DNA of 64,000 bases, taken from Candidatus Kryptobacter tengchongensis (GTDB lineage: Bacteria; Bacteroidota; Ignavibacteria; Kryptoniales; Kryptoniaceae). The translations under genes and the position numbers were made by a program. Under the pieces are notes generated by a model. The model was not told the origin of the DNA, searched no databases, and saw nothing but the letters and a program-made list of their open reading frames with translations. The stretch covers positions 427,001 through 491,000 of the forward strand of contig FAON01000012.1 in NCBI GenBank assembly GCA_001485605.1, written 5' to 3'. This document shows, piece by piece, positions 9,918 to 18,454 of this stretch. Numbering within the stretch: the first letter of the stretch is position 1; each line of letters starts with the position of its first letter.

Positions 9918-11756
9918 ATGAGAAAGGTTTTTGAAATTATTTTGTTAGTTTTGTTTACAACCTTTATTACAAATGGTGGGCAGAATCAAAGAGCAAGGGT
10001 TTTTATTGATTTTAATACTAAAGCTGGTAATCAAAATTTAGTCCAATTTTATTATCCATTTAGAGCTGGGGATACTTTGTATTTTGAAATTAGAGGGGAT
10101 TCCCTTGCTGGGTTGATAGCTTATGATTTTAGGATTGGTTATGATACAAGTTATTTCCAATTTCTTACAGCAACAGCAAATAGTAATATATCAGGTGAAG
10201 TCAATGTTTTAAGGTTAAATGGTGGTTCGTTATTCACTGAAATAAGTAACGAGGTAACCCCTGGAGAGGTAGTTTTTGCGACATTGCTTAGGTCACAGGA
10301 TTCAAGTAAATATGTAAGTGGTTCTGGTCTTTTGGGGGTTTTGAGTTTTAGAGTTAAGTCTAGTAATTTTACTAGTAAAATTAGAGTCATTAAAGCTAAT
10401 TTTCTTGATTATCAAAATGGGAAAGACACAATAACTTATAATGTTGATTATACGGTTGGATCAGTGCAATTAGTTAACATAAGTGAAGCTCGGGTTGATG
10501 CAGATAGTAATTATGTACCTGATAAATTAGATCAGATTTTAGCAGTTGAAGGAATAGTAACATCAATAAATTATACTGCTTCAGCGGGTAGCTCATCATA
10601 TTATATACAGGATGGGACTGGTGGTATAAATGTATTTTTAAGTGGTCAGGTAGTTAATCTTGACCCTGGTGATAGGATTAGGGTTGTAGGTAAAATAATT
10701 CAATTTAGAGGTTTAACTGAAATCTCGCCATTTGATAGTAGCGGTATTATTTTAATTTCAAAAGGTAACCAAATTCCTTCGCCTGTTAGAATAAGTGTAA
10801 GAAATTATCTTGCAAATGCTGAGGCATATGAGGGTCGTTTAATAAGGGTTGATTCACTTTGGAAAGCGAGTGGAACATGGCCCGGGGAAAATTCGGATGC
10901 AAATTTATTATTTGTATCATTTGATAAACAAGATACAATACTAATAAGGATAGATCGTGATACTGATATTGATGGGCAGAGGGAGGTTCAATACCCTGTA
11001 AGTGTAGTTGGGATAGCAAGTCAATTTACAAATAAAATCCCGCCGAATGATGGGTATCAAATTTTGCCAAGATTTTATACAGATTTTATACCTATAAATT
11101 TGCCACCATCAGCATTTAGTTTAACATCCCCGGGGGATAATTATAGTTTTCAATTTTTGTTTGGCGATACTTTATTAACATTTACATGGGATAAAAGCAT
11201 GGATTTGAACGTGCCCCCAGATTCTGTAATGTATAAATTTCAAATTTATTTTCCATCAACAGGCAGGTTATTTAAGCGGGATTCATTAACTACAAATTCA
11301 TATAATCTAACTTATTCAGAGATTTTGCCATACTTCTTGGGAACAGATACGGTGATTACAGGACAGTGGAGAGTTATAGCGTTTGATTCAAAGGGTGCGG
11401 AGACAAGTTCAAATCAGATATTTAATATTATATTGAGGAAAAAACCTGTCTTGGTTTCTGAATACAGTGAGATACCGAAGGAATTTGCACTTTATCAAAA
11501 TTATCCGAATCCGTTTAACCCGACGACTTTAATCAAGTTTGATGTTCCAAAGGAGACAAATGTTAAGATAGTAATTTATGATATTCTTGGGAGGGTTGTA
11601 AAGAATCTTGTGGATGAAAATCTTAAACCAGGAGCATATAAAGTTATATGGGATGGTACAGATGCTTCAGGTGCAAAGTTGCCAAGTGGGATATATTTTT
11701 ATAGTATGATTACAGAGAACTATATAAATGTGAAAAAAATGGTGTTGCTTAAGTAA
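9918..11756 (+). CDS. secreted cohesin-like / OB-fold protein with T9SS sorting domain
   Basis: 612 residues from the ATG at 9918, chosen because GGGG lies about 7 bases upstream and the protein then starts MRKVFEIILLVLF, a signal peptide; an ATG at 9903 is possible. Residues about 25-165 form a beta-rich module resembling cohesin or carbohydrate-binding folds (FEIRGDSLAGLIAYDFRIGY, then a conserved FRVKS strand). Residues about 190-390 resemble secreted OB-fold domains (AVEGIVTSINY, YYIQDGTGGINVF, GDRIRVVGKI). A fibronectin-like region and a T9SS type A sorting domain (YPNPFNPTT, final KKMVLLK) follow. Its neighbours carry dockerin-like modules, so it may hold them at the cell surface. The role of the OB-fold part is unknown. 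Confidence 0.7.
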   Translation: MRKVFEIILLVLFTTFITNGGQNQRARVFIDFNTKAGNQNLVQFYYPFRAGDTLYFEIRGDSLAGLIAYDFRIGYDTSYFQFLTATANSNISGEVNVLRLNGGSLFTEISNEVTPGEVVFATLLRSQDSSKYVSGSGLLGVLSFRVKSSNFTSKIRVIKANFLDYQNGKDTITYNVDYTVGSVQLVNISEARVDADSNYVPDKLDQILAVEGIVTSINYTASAGSSSYYIQDGTGGINVFLSGQVVNLDPGDRIRVVGKIIQFRGLTEISPFDSSGIILISKGNQIPSPVRISVRNYLANAEAYEGRLIRVDSLWKASGTWPGENSDANLLFVSFDKQDTILIRIDRDTDIDGQREVQYPVSVVGIASQFTNKIPPNDGYQILPRFYTDFIPINLPPSAFSLTSPGDNYSFQFLFGDTLLTFTWDKSMDLNVPPDSVMYKFQIYFPSTGRLFKRDSLTTNSYNLTYSEILPYFLGTDTVITGQWRVIAFDSKGAETSSNQIFNIILRKKPVLVSEYSEIPKEFALYQNYPNPFNPTTLIKFDVPKETNVKIVIYDILGRVVKNLVDENLKPGAYKVIWDGTDASGAKLPSGIYFYSMITENYINVKKMVLLK

Positions 11757-11792
11757 GGGAGTTATATTGCCGGATAATATTCCTTTTAATTG

Positions 11793-11824
11793 CCCTTGCT
11801 ACCCTTTGGGAGCAAGGGTTTTTT
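11793..11824 (+). terminator. intrinsic terminator
   Basis: CCCTTGCT, a one-base bulge, CCC, loop TTT, GGGAGCAAGGG and then a run of six T. It ends the surface-protein block before the phenol operon. Confidence 0.9.
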
Positions 11825-11876
11825 GTTTTATTATAGGGGTTATAAAGTAATCTTTGCGTTTCGTAATTTAACTCAT

Positions 11877-11895
11877 TGTTTCACATAGTGAAACA
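11877..11895 (+). promoter_or_regulatory. probable IclR-family operator
   Basis: A perfect inverted repeat TGTTTCAC-ATA-GTGAAACA with 8-bp arms, 16 bases upstream of the -35 box and about 75 bases before the iclR start codon. A partial extra copy (CAGTGAAAT) follows at once. IclR-type regulators usually bind such palindromes near their own promoters, so autoregulation and control of the downstream operon are inferred. Confidence 0.6.
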
Positions 11896-11911
11896 GTGAA
11901 ATTATTGGCTA

Positions 11912-11940
11912 TTGACATGAATTGGGATATTTTTTATCTT
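11912..11940 (+). promoter_or_regulatory. promoter of the phenol-degradation operon
   Basis: TTGACA (11912-11917), a 17-base spacer and TATCTT (11935-11940), about 30 bases before the iclR start. It has the same spacing as the other promoters in this window. Confidence 0.65.
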
Positions 11941-11970
11941 AATTCTGGATAAAAGATAATTTGAAAGTTC

Positions 11971-12768
11971 ATGTCCATCGCACAAAAAAATAACTCGGTT
12001 GAGAAAGCGTTTGCAATTTTATCTGTTTTTTCGCAAAATGGGGGGAAATTTGAGTTTGGGGTTGGGGAGATAAGTAAAATTTTAAAAATGCATAAAGCCA
12101 CTGTTCATAGATTTCTCCGCTCGCTGGAGAAAATTGGGGTTATTGAAAAAAATAGCGAGACAGGGAAATACAGGTTAGGACTTAAACTTTACGAACTTGG
12201 GAATAGTGTGTCGTTAAAGAAAATTATGGTGGATAGAGCGAGAAAGTATCTTGAGGATTTGCATTGGTATTTGAACGAGACTGTTCATTTTGCAACGCTT
12301 AAAAACGGGGAGGTTGCGTATCTTGATAAAATAATTGCCGATAGGAATTTTGTTATAATTTCGGAAGTTGGGAAGCGACTTCCTGCACATTGCACGGGGC
12401 TTGGTAAGGCAATGCTTGCTTTTTTGCCTGAAAAGGATGTTAAAAGAATTATAAAGGAGAAGGGGTTGAAAAAATTTACAAAAAACACGATAACGAATCG
12501 GAAAAAGTTTTTTGAGGAATTGAAAAGGATCAGGGAAAGAGGTTATGCAATTGATGATGAAGAGATTGAAGATGGCTTAAGATGTATTGCGGCGCCCGTT
12601 TTTAATGGTGAGGGGAAAGTAATAGCAGCGGTTAGTATTTCTGGACCATCAAGCCGAATAAATGAAGAAGTCTATGATGAGTATTCAAAATATGTGATTA
12701 AAACTGCAAAGTTAATTTCAGAAGAGCTTAAAAATATAGATTGGGGAATGTTGGGATGTATGAGTTAA
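11971..12768 (+). CDS. IclR-family transcriptional regulator
   Basis: 265 residues. An N-terminal winged helix-turn-helix (about 8-70, with SVEKAFAILSVFS and the recognition region HKATVHRFLRSLEKIGVIE) precedes the IclR effector-binding domain (about 80-255, with LPAHCTGLGKAMLAF and the signature RCIAAPVFNGEGKVIAAVSISGPS). It is the first gene of the phenol/meta-cleavage operon and overlaps the start of the next gene, so it is almost certainly its regulator, responding to an aromatic or muconate-type ligand (inference). Classical dmp operons are controlled by the sigma54 activator DmpR instead. A palindromic operator candidate lies just upstream. Confidence 0.92.
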   Translation: MSIAQKNNSVEKAFAILSVFSQNGGKFEFGVGEISKILKMHKATVHRFLRSLEKIGVIEKNSETGKYRLGLKLYELGNSVSLKKIMVDRARKYLEDLHWYLNETVHFATLKNGEVAYLDKIIADRNFVIISEVGKRLPAHCTGLGKAMLAFLPEKDVKRIIKEKGLKKFTKNTITNRKKFFEELKRIRERGYAIDDEEIEDGLRCIAAPVFNGEGKVIAAVSISGPSSRINEEVYDEYSKYVIKTAKLISEELKNIDWGMLGCMS

Positions 12769-14255
12769 ATGAATTAACACATAAAGTTGGGGTTATCGGT
12801 AAAGTTCTTGAGCTTAAGAATTTCATTGGTGGTAAATTTGTTGATTCGGTGAGTGGTAAAAGGTTTGAGAGCAGATATCCTGCAACGAATGAGGTTATCG
12901 CAACTGTTCCTGAAAGTGGTAAAGAAGATGTTGAAATGGCGGTTAAATCGGCGGTTGAAGCTTTTAAAGTTTGGGGGAAAATGCCTGTTAAAGAGAGAAG
13001 TAAGTATTTGATGAGGATTTCGGAGCTTATTATGGATAAACTTGATGAGCTTGCATATCTTGAGTCAATAGATGTTGGGAAGCCGATAAAGCTTTCAAAG
13101 GGGATGGAGGTGCCGCGGGCGTCTTATAATTTTTCTTTCTTCGCTGAGTTTGCGAAGTATGTTCATACAGAGTTTTATGAGACGGATGATCGCGGGGCGA
13201 TAAATTATGTTTTGAGGCGTCCAGTTGGTGTTGCGGGATTAATAACACCATGGAATCTTCCACTTTTGCTGACTACCTGGAAGGTTGCTCCATGTCTTGC
13301 AGCTGGAAATACATGTATAATAAAGCCCTCTGAGCTCACACCGATAACTGCGACAAAACTTGCGGAAATAGCAGCTGAGGCTGGGCTTCCGGATGGGGTT
13401 TTAAATGTTGTTCATGGTTTTGGTCCTAATTCGGCAGGTGAGTTTATTGTTTCGCATCCAGAGGTAAAATTGATCTCGCTTACAGGGGAGACAACCACAG
13501 GTCAAACTATAATGCGAACTGCTTCACAGCATCTTAAAAAACTGTCCTTTGAACTTGGGGGTAAAAATCCAAATATAATTTTTGCTGACGCAGATATTGA
13601 GCAGGCGCTTGATGTAACGATTCAGTCAAGTTTTTCCAATCAGGGTGAGGTTTGCTTGTGTGGTTCAAGGATTTATGTTGAGAGAAAAGTTTATGATGAG
13701 TTTGTTGAAAAACTTGTTGAGCGTGCTAAAAAAGTTAAAGTTGGAGATCCGCTTGATCCGGAAACTGATATGGGGGCGTTGATAAGTGAAGAGCACCTTC
13801 AAAAGGTGCGCACCTACCTTGAAATAGCAATTGAAGACGGTGGCAAAATCTTAACAGGAGGTAAAACGCCAGAGCACCTTCCTGAAAAATTTAAGTCAGG
13901 AAATTGGCTTGAACCTACCGTAATCGTGGGGTTAAATGATAACTGCAGAGTTATAAGAGAAGAAATCTTTGGTCCAGTTGTAACTATCTCACCATTTGAT
14001 ACAGAAGAGGAAGTTATTGAGAGAGCAAACAATACGCATTATGGGCTTAGCGCAACGATTTGGACAAAAGATTTAACAAGAGCACATCGCGTTGCTGGGC
14101 AAATTGAAGCCGGCGTCATATGGATTAACACATGGTTTTTGAGAGATCTGAGAACCCCATTTGGTGGGATGAAAATGAGCGGAATCGGAAGGGAAGGTGG
14201 AATTTATAGTTTTGAATTCTATACGGAGCTTAAAAATGTGTGCATAAAACTGTAG
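12756..14255 (+). CDS. dmpC: 2-hydroxymuconic semialdehyde dehydrogenase
   Basis: 499 residues from the ATG at 12756, which lies inside the iclR 3' end; a TTG at 12741 is also in frame. It oxidises 2-hydroxymuconic semialdehyde to 4-oxalocrotonate with NAD+, entering the oxalocrotonate branch of meta-cleavage. Aldehyde dehydrogenase motifs are intact: TPWNLPLLLTTWK, cofactor SLTGETTTGQ, the general base in SFELGGKNPNIIF, the nucleophile Cys in QGEVCLCGSRIYV and a C-terminal EEIFGPVVTI. The HMSD type is chosen over betaine aldehyde dehydrogenase because of the operon and the CLCGSRIYV motif. It is followed by dmpE after a 40-base gap. Confidence 0.9.
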   Translation: MYELNELTHKVGVIGKVLELKNFIGGKFVDSVSGKRFESRYPATNEVIATVPESGKEDVEMAVKSAVEAFKVWGKMPVKERSKYLMRISELIMDKLDELAYLESIDVGKPIKLSKGMEVPRASYNFSFFAEFAKYVHTEFYETDDRGAINYVLRRPVGVAGLITPWNLPLLLTTWKVAPCLAAGNTCIIKPSELTPITATKLAEIAAEAGLPDGVLNVVHGFGPNSAGEFIVSHPEVKLISLTGETTTGQTIMRTASQHLKKLSFELGGKNPNIIFADADIEQALDVTIQSSFSNQGEVCLCGSRIYVERKVYDEFVEKLVERAKKVKVGDPLDPETDMGALISEEHLQKVRTYLEIAIEDGGKILTGGKTPEHLPEKFKSGNWLEPTVIVGLNDNCRVIREEIFGPVVTISPFDTEEEVIERANNTHYGLSATIWTKDLTRAHRVAGQIEAGVIWINTWFLRDLRTPFGGMKMSGIGREGGIYSFEFYTELKNVCIKL

Positions 14256-14295
14256 GTCAGGCGAGATAAAGGTAAAACCAATTTAAATTATTTTC

Positions 14296-15075
14296 ATGTC
14301 AAATTATATTGAAATTTTTGCAGATGAACTATACTCAGCTGAGGTTAACTTAACCCCTATTGAGCCGTTGACATCAAGAAATGGAAGCATGACAATTGAG
14401 GATGCTTATAAAATTCAACTTAAAAATGTTGAGAGGAAGTTAAAAAGTGGTTGGAGGATTAAAGGGAAGAAGATTGGGATTACAAGTTTTGCGGTTCAGA
14501 GAATGCTTAATGTAAACCAGCCTGATTTCGGTTATCTTTTTGATACGATGTATGTTGAGGATGGGGGAGTGATCAAGCTTAGCAGTTTAATTCAGCCAAG
14601 GGTTGAAGGTGAGATTGCATTTGTAATGGAAAAGGATTTAAGTGGACCTGGAGTTACGGAAGCAGATGTTTTAAGAGCCACAGCCTTCGTTGTTCCATCA
14701 ATTGAAATAGTTGATAGCCGAATAAAAGATTGGAAAATAAAAATTCAAGATACAATTGCAGATAATGCTTCTTCCGGTTTGTTTGTTCTTGGCGGTAAGA
14801 AGACATTGGTTGATAATCTTGATTTTAGATGTTTGGGGATGATACTTGAGCAGAATGGTGAAGTTGTTGTTTCTGGAGCTGGGGCAGCTTCACTTGGAAA
14901 TCCTGTAAAGGCAGTCGCATGGCTTGCAAATAAACTTTCAGAATTTGGCGAGTATTTAAGAGCTGGTGAGATCATCCTTTCAGGGGCGCTTGCCCAACTT
15001 GTGGTCCCGAAGAAAGGTGATTTTTTCAAAGTATCAATTCAAAAACTTGGAAGCGTGAGTGTAAAATTTGAGTGA
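14296..15075 (+). CDS. dmpE: 2-oxopent-4-enoate (2-hydroxypenta-2,4-dienoate) hydratase
   Basis: 259 residues, the usual length for this family. It adds water to 2-hydroxypenta-2,4-dienoate to give 4-hydroxy-2-oxovalerate. Family motifs seen: KGKKIGITSFAVQRMLNV, QPDFGYLFDTMY, the metal-binding region RVEGEIAFVM, IEIVDSRIKDWKI, and GAGAASLGNPVKAVAWLANKL near the end. The downstream paralogue dmpH differs at the DSRY/KDFKFD site. The hydratase assignment over the decarboxylase rests on the KIGITS and QPDFG motifs and is fairly sure. Confidence 0.85.
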   Translation: MSNYIEIFADELYSAEVNLTPIEPLTSRNGSMTIEDAYKIQLKNVERKLKSGWRIKGKKIGITSFAVQRMLNVNQPDFGYLFDTMYVEDGGVIKLSSLIQPRVEGEIAFVMEKDLSGPGVTEADVLRATAFVVPSIEIVDSRIKDWKIKIQDTIADNASSGLFVLGGKKTLVDNLDFRCLGMILEQNGEVVVSGAGAASLGNPVKAVAWLANKLSEFGEYLRAGEIILSGALAQLVVPKKGDFFKVSIQKLGSVSVKFE

Positions 15076-15084
15076 AATTAAATC

Positions 15085-15345
15085 ATGTATGCAAGGTTTA
15101 CAAGGTTTCTTGATAAATTTGTTGAGTTTAGACTTTCACATTATTCAGATTGGCTTGAATCAGGTGAACTTGTGATGCCATACGAGATATTTGAAGACTT
15201 CAGGGTTAGAAACAAAATTACTCTTGTTGCAGATACCGAAGAGGATAGGCGAAAGATAAACGAGTATTTAAAGCACCTTATCAGGTTAAACATCAAAACT
15301 CCTGATGAGATTGACCTTGATGAATATTTTCCAACAAAATTTTAG
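15085..15345 (+). CDS. small DmpK-like protein (probable phenol hydroxylase P0 component)
   Basis: 86 residues, between dmpE and dmpF with gaps of under 10 bases. It matches no family at first sight. Its first half, FLDKFVEFRLSHYSDW, then ELVMPYEIFEDFRVRNKITLV, follows the pattern of DmpK (a RFVEF stretch, then an E-L-V-hydrophobic-P motif, then F..F..N.V..L). DmpK is the ~90-residue assembly component of multicomponent phenol hydroxylases, and no other dmpK lies beside dmpL here. The C-terminal third (IRLNIKTPDEIDLDEYF) does not look like DmpK. If right, the gene has moved away from the hydroxylase cluster. It could instead be an unrelated small protein. Confidence 0.5.
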   Translation: MYARFTRFLDKFVEFRLSHYSDWLESGELVMPYEIFEDFRVRNKITLVADTEEDRRKINEYLKHLIRLNIKTPDEIDLDEYFPTKF

Positions 15346-15351
15346 TTAAAA

Positions 15352-16302
15352 ATGCAAAATGGGAAAGTTAAATGTGCGATTGTTGGAAGTGGGAACATAG
15401 GGACTGATCTTTTGATAAAAATTCTGCGATATTCAAAAAATCTTGAACCAGTTATGATGATCGGGATAGATCCAAGTTCTGATGGGCTTGCGCGGGCAAA
15501 GAGGCTTGGGATTGAAACGACTTATGAGGGAATAGAGGGATTTTTAAAAAGGAAAGATGTTGTTGAGCAGGTTAAAATTATATTTGAGGCAACAAGTGCG
15601 AGGGCACATCTTCAAAATGCTCCGATTTATGAAGAGCTTGGGAAAATCGCAATTGACCTAACTCCAGCTGCTATAGGTCCTTATGTTGTTCCCCCGGTGA
15701 ATTTAGGAGAACATCTTGACAAGTTAAATGTTAACTTAATAACTTGTGGTGGTCAGGCAACGATCCCTATGGTTTATGCTGTTTCAAGAGTCGTTGATGT
15801 CCATTACGCTGAGATCGTATCCTCAGTGGCAAGCAAGAGCGCTGGACCTGGGACAAGGCAAAATATAGATGAATTTACACAAACAACTGCTAAGGGTCTT
15901 GAGGTTATCGGTAAAGCAAGGAAGGGGAAGGCGATAATAATTTTAAATCCTGCTGAACCACCAATTATTATGAGAAATACTGTCTACACGATAACAGATG
16001 AATGCGATATTGAGGAGGTTAAAGAATCAATTTATCAAATGGTTGATGAGGTTAAAAAATATGTCCCGGGGTATAACCTAAAATCTGAGCCAATTTTTGA
16101 CCCACTTGATAAATATCCGATAAAGATACCTGGTTATGGCGAGTTCAACCGTGGTTATAAAGTGACAATTTTACTTGAAATTGAAGGTGCAGGGCATTAC
16201 CTGCCTAAATATGCCGGAAACCTTGATATAATGACATCAGCAGCACTTAGAGTTGGGGAGCTTTTTGCCGAGAAAATTTTAGAAAAGTCAACAGTTCAAT
16301 AA
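15352..16302 (+). CDS. dmpF: acetaldehyde dehydrogenase (acylating)
   Basis: 316 residues, normal for DmpF/MhpF. It converts acetaldehyde, NAD+ and CoA to acetyl-CoA, working as a complex with the aldolase DmpG encoded next, which channels the aldehyde. Seen: Rossmann motif [31 protein letters not shown], the catalytic Cys in [16 protein letters not shown], and [16 protein letters not shown]. It ends 17 bases before dmpG. No anomalies were seen. Confidence 0.95.
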   Translation: MQNGKVKCAIVGSGNIGTDLLIKILRYSKNLEPVMMIGIDPSSDGLARAKRLGIETTYEGIEGFLKRKDVVEQVKIIFEATSARAHLQNAPIYEELGKIAIDLTPAAIGPYVVPPVNLGEHLDKLNVNLITCGGQATIPMVYAVSRVVDVHYAEIVSSVASKSAGPGTRQNIDEFTQTTAKGLEVIGKARKGKAIIILNPAEPPIIMRNTVYTITDECDIEEVKESIYQMVDEVKKYVPGYNLKSEPIFDPLDKYPIKIPGYGEFNRGYKVTILLEIEGAGHYLPKYAGNLDIMTSAALRVGELFAEKILEKSTVQ

Positions 16303-16319
16303 ACAATAGGAGCCAAAAA

Positions 16320-17354
16320 ATGGACAAAAAAATTATCATAAATGATGTGACGCTTCGCGATGGGATGCATGCGATGTCCCATCAATACGAAATTGAAGAC
16401 ATGGTTGAGATAGCGAAGGCGCTTGATGAAGCTGGGGTTGATATAATTGAGGTTTCACATGGGGATGGTCTTGCTGGAAATGCAATAAATTATGGTTTTT
16501 CAAAATATCCAGAAACAGAATACATTTCAGCAGTTGCTGATGTATTAAAGAATGCAAAACTTGATGTGTTGCTCTTACCAGGAATTGGTACAATCGCTGA
16601 GCTTGAGGTTGCCATTGATCTTGGTGTCAAAGTTGTAAGAATTGCAACACATTGCACTGAGGCGGATATAGCAATTCAGCATATTGAGTATTCAAAAAAG
16701 AGGGGACTTGATGTTGTAGGTTTTTTGATGATGGCGCATATGATCACGCCAAGTGAGCTTGTAAAACAGGCTAAAATAATGGAGCAGGCGGGGGCTGATT
16801 GTGTCTATGTTGTTGATTCAGCAGGAGCGATGCTTCCGCAAGATGTTGCAGATAGAGTTAAAGCTTTTAAGGATAATTTAAGTTGCCAGGTTGGATTTCA
16901 TGCTCATCATAATCTTTCGCTTGGTGTAGCAAATTCGCTTTCTGCTGTTCAAAATGGGGCAGATAGAATTGACGCATCTCTTTGTGGGCTTGGCGCTGGA
17001 GCAGGAAATGCCCCACTTGAGGTTTTGATCGCTGTCTTTAATAAAGCGGGGATAAAAACAAATTGTGATCTCTATAAACTAATGGACGCAGCTGAAAATC
17101 TCGTCAGACCAATGATGAAAAGAAAGAATGTTGAAGTTATAATTGACAGAGATAGTTTATCGCTTGGATATGCTGGGGTTTATTCGTCATTTTTGCTCCA
17201 TGCGAAAAGAGCAGGACAAAGGTTCGGAGTTGATACAAGAGATATTTTAGTTGAACTTGGACGCAGAAAAATGGTCGGAGGACAAGAGGATATGATAATT
17301 GATGTTGCGGTTGAACTTGCAAAGAAATTAGGGAGAGAAATTGAGGTTGGATAA
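16320..17354 (+). CDS. dmpG: 4-hydroxy-2-oxovalerate aldolase
   Basis: 344 residues, as in the family. It cleaves 4-hydroxy-2-oxovalerate to pyruvate and acetaldehyde in a (beta/alpha)8 HMGL-like barrel that needs a divalent metal. Motifs: the N-terminal [36 protein letters not shown], the metal ligands in [15 protein letters not shown], and [19 protein letters not shown]. The C-terminal domain that contacts DmpF is present. An AGGAG-type ribosome site precedes the ATG. Confidence 0.95.
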   Translation: MDKKIIINDVTLRDGMHAMSHQYEIEDMVEIAKALDEAGVDIIEVSHGDGLAGNAINYGFSKYPETEYISAVADVLKNAKLDVLLLPGIGTIAELEVAIDLGVKVVRIATHCTEADIAIQHIEYSKKRGLDVVGFLMMAHMITPSELVKQAKIMEQAGADCVYVVDSAGAMLPQDVADRVKAFKDNLSCQVGFHAHHNLSLGVANSLSAVQNGADRIDASLCGLGAGAGNAPLEVLIAVFNKAGIKTNCDLYKLMDAAENLVRPMMKRKNVEVIIDRDSLSLGYAGVYSSFLLHAKRAGQRFGVDTRDILVELGRRKMVGGQEDMIIDVAVELAKKLGREIEVG

Positions 17355-17374
17355 AAAATAAACTTTGTAAAAAT

Positions 17375-18181
17375 GTGTCGGCAAAAACACAAAAAAACAA
17401 GAGTAGTAAATTAAAGCAAATTGCAAGGTATCTTCATCAGTGTGAGGTTGAAAGGAAAGAAGCTGATCAAATTGTAAGGGCGTATCCCGAGCTTACAATT
17501 GATGATGCATATTTGATTCAGAAAGAGCTTGTTGGTATTAAACTTTCGCAAGGGGGTAAAATCATCGGATATAAACTTGCTTTTACAACACGCACCAAAC
17601 AAAGGTCAATGGGGATTTCAAGTGTTGGCTTTGGTTATCTTTTCAATTATATGAAAATAGATGATGGCGGGGAACTTAACTTAAATCATCTAATTCATCC
17701 CAAGGCGGAAGCAGAGATTGCTTTTATAATTGGGGAGGATCTCTATGGGGATGTTTCACCTTATGAGGTGATTGAAGCGACGAAATTTGTTGCACCTGCG
17801 ATTGAATTTGTTGATTCAAGGTATAAAGATTTTAAATTTGATTTAATTGATGTGATTGCTGATAACTTTTCAGCGTCAAGGTTTGCAATTGGGGCAGATG
17901 TAAGAAAACCGAGCGAAGTTGATTTAAGATTATCTGGGGTTATTTTTGAGAGAAATGGCATTCCTGAAAAAACTGGTGCTTTGGGGGCTGTGCTTGGGAA
18001 CCCGGCAATTGCTGTAGCACAACTTGTTAAGTTTCTCTCAAAGCGTGGGGAAAAAGTTAAATCTGGAAGCATAATTTTAACTGGAAGCATAACCGAAGCA
18101 ATTGATGTTAAAGAGGGGGATTTTATAAAAGTCACAATATGTGGTGTAGGTGAAGTTTCAACTTTCGTCGTGAAAAAATAA
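17375..18181 (+). CDS. dmpH: 4-oxalocrotonate decarboxylase
   Basis: 268 residues from a GTG start; no better ATG exists before the conserved region. It decarboxylates 2-oxo-3-hexenedioate to 2-hydroxypenta-2,4-dienoate, normally in a complex with DmpE, which it resembles as a paralogue. Motifs: IIGYKLAFTTRTKQRSMGI, KAEAEIAFIIGEDL, DSRYKDFKFDLIDVIADN (typical of the decarboxylase), and ILTGSITEAIDVKEGD. Together with dmpC and dmpI it completes the oxalocrotonate branch. Confidence 0.88.
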   Translation: MSAKTQKNKSSKLKQIARYLHQCEVERKEADQIVRAYPELTIDDAYLIQKELVGIKLSQGGKIIGYKLAFTTRTKQRSMGISSVGFGYLFNYMKIDDGGELNLNHLIHPKAEAEIAFIIGEDLYGDVSPYEVIEATKFVAPAIEFVDSRYKDFKFDLIDVIADNFSASRFAIGADVRKPSEVDLRLSGVIFERNGIPEKTGALGAVLGNPAIAVAQLVKFLSKRGEKVKSGSIILTGSITEAIDVKEGDFIKVTICGVGEVSTFVVKK

Positions 18182-18193
18182 AGGGATATTTAT

Positions 18194-18439
18194 ATGCCAG
18201 TTGTAATTATAAATATGCTTGAAGGAAGGACAAGGCAGATGAAGAGAGAGTTAATAAAAAAGGTGACAGACGCTGTCGTTGAATCTTTAAAAGTTAACCC
18301 TGAAAGCGTTCGTGTGATAATCAATGAGATTTCAAAAGAAAATTTTGCTGTTGCGGGCTTACCAATTGAAGAATACAGGCAGAAAAAGGAGAATGGGCTT
18401 TTAGGGATGAAAACCATTAAAAAGACAAATGAAAAATAA
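18194..18439 (+). CDS. dmpI: 4-oxalocrotonate tautomerase
   Basis: 81 residues, 12 bases after dmpH. After Met removal the protein begins with Pro1 (MPVVIINMLEGRT), the catalytic base of the tautomerase superfamily. Arg residues in GRTRQMKRELIKKVTDAV and PESVRVIINEI fit the substrate-binding set. It isomerises 2-hydroxymuconate to 2-oxo-3-hexenedioate. The usual protein has about 62 residues; this one has a basic C-terminal tail of about 18 residues that may alter oligomer packing. Confidence 0.9.
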   Translation: MPVVIINMLEGRTRQMKRELIKKVTDAVVESLKVNPESVRVIINEISKENFAVAGLPIEEYRQKKENGLLGMKTIKKTNEK

Positions 18440-18454
18440 AACGGAGGTGCTATT

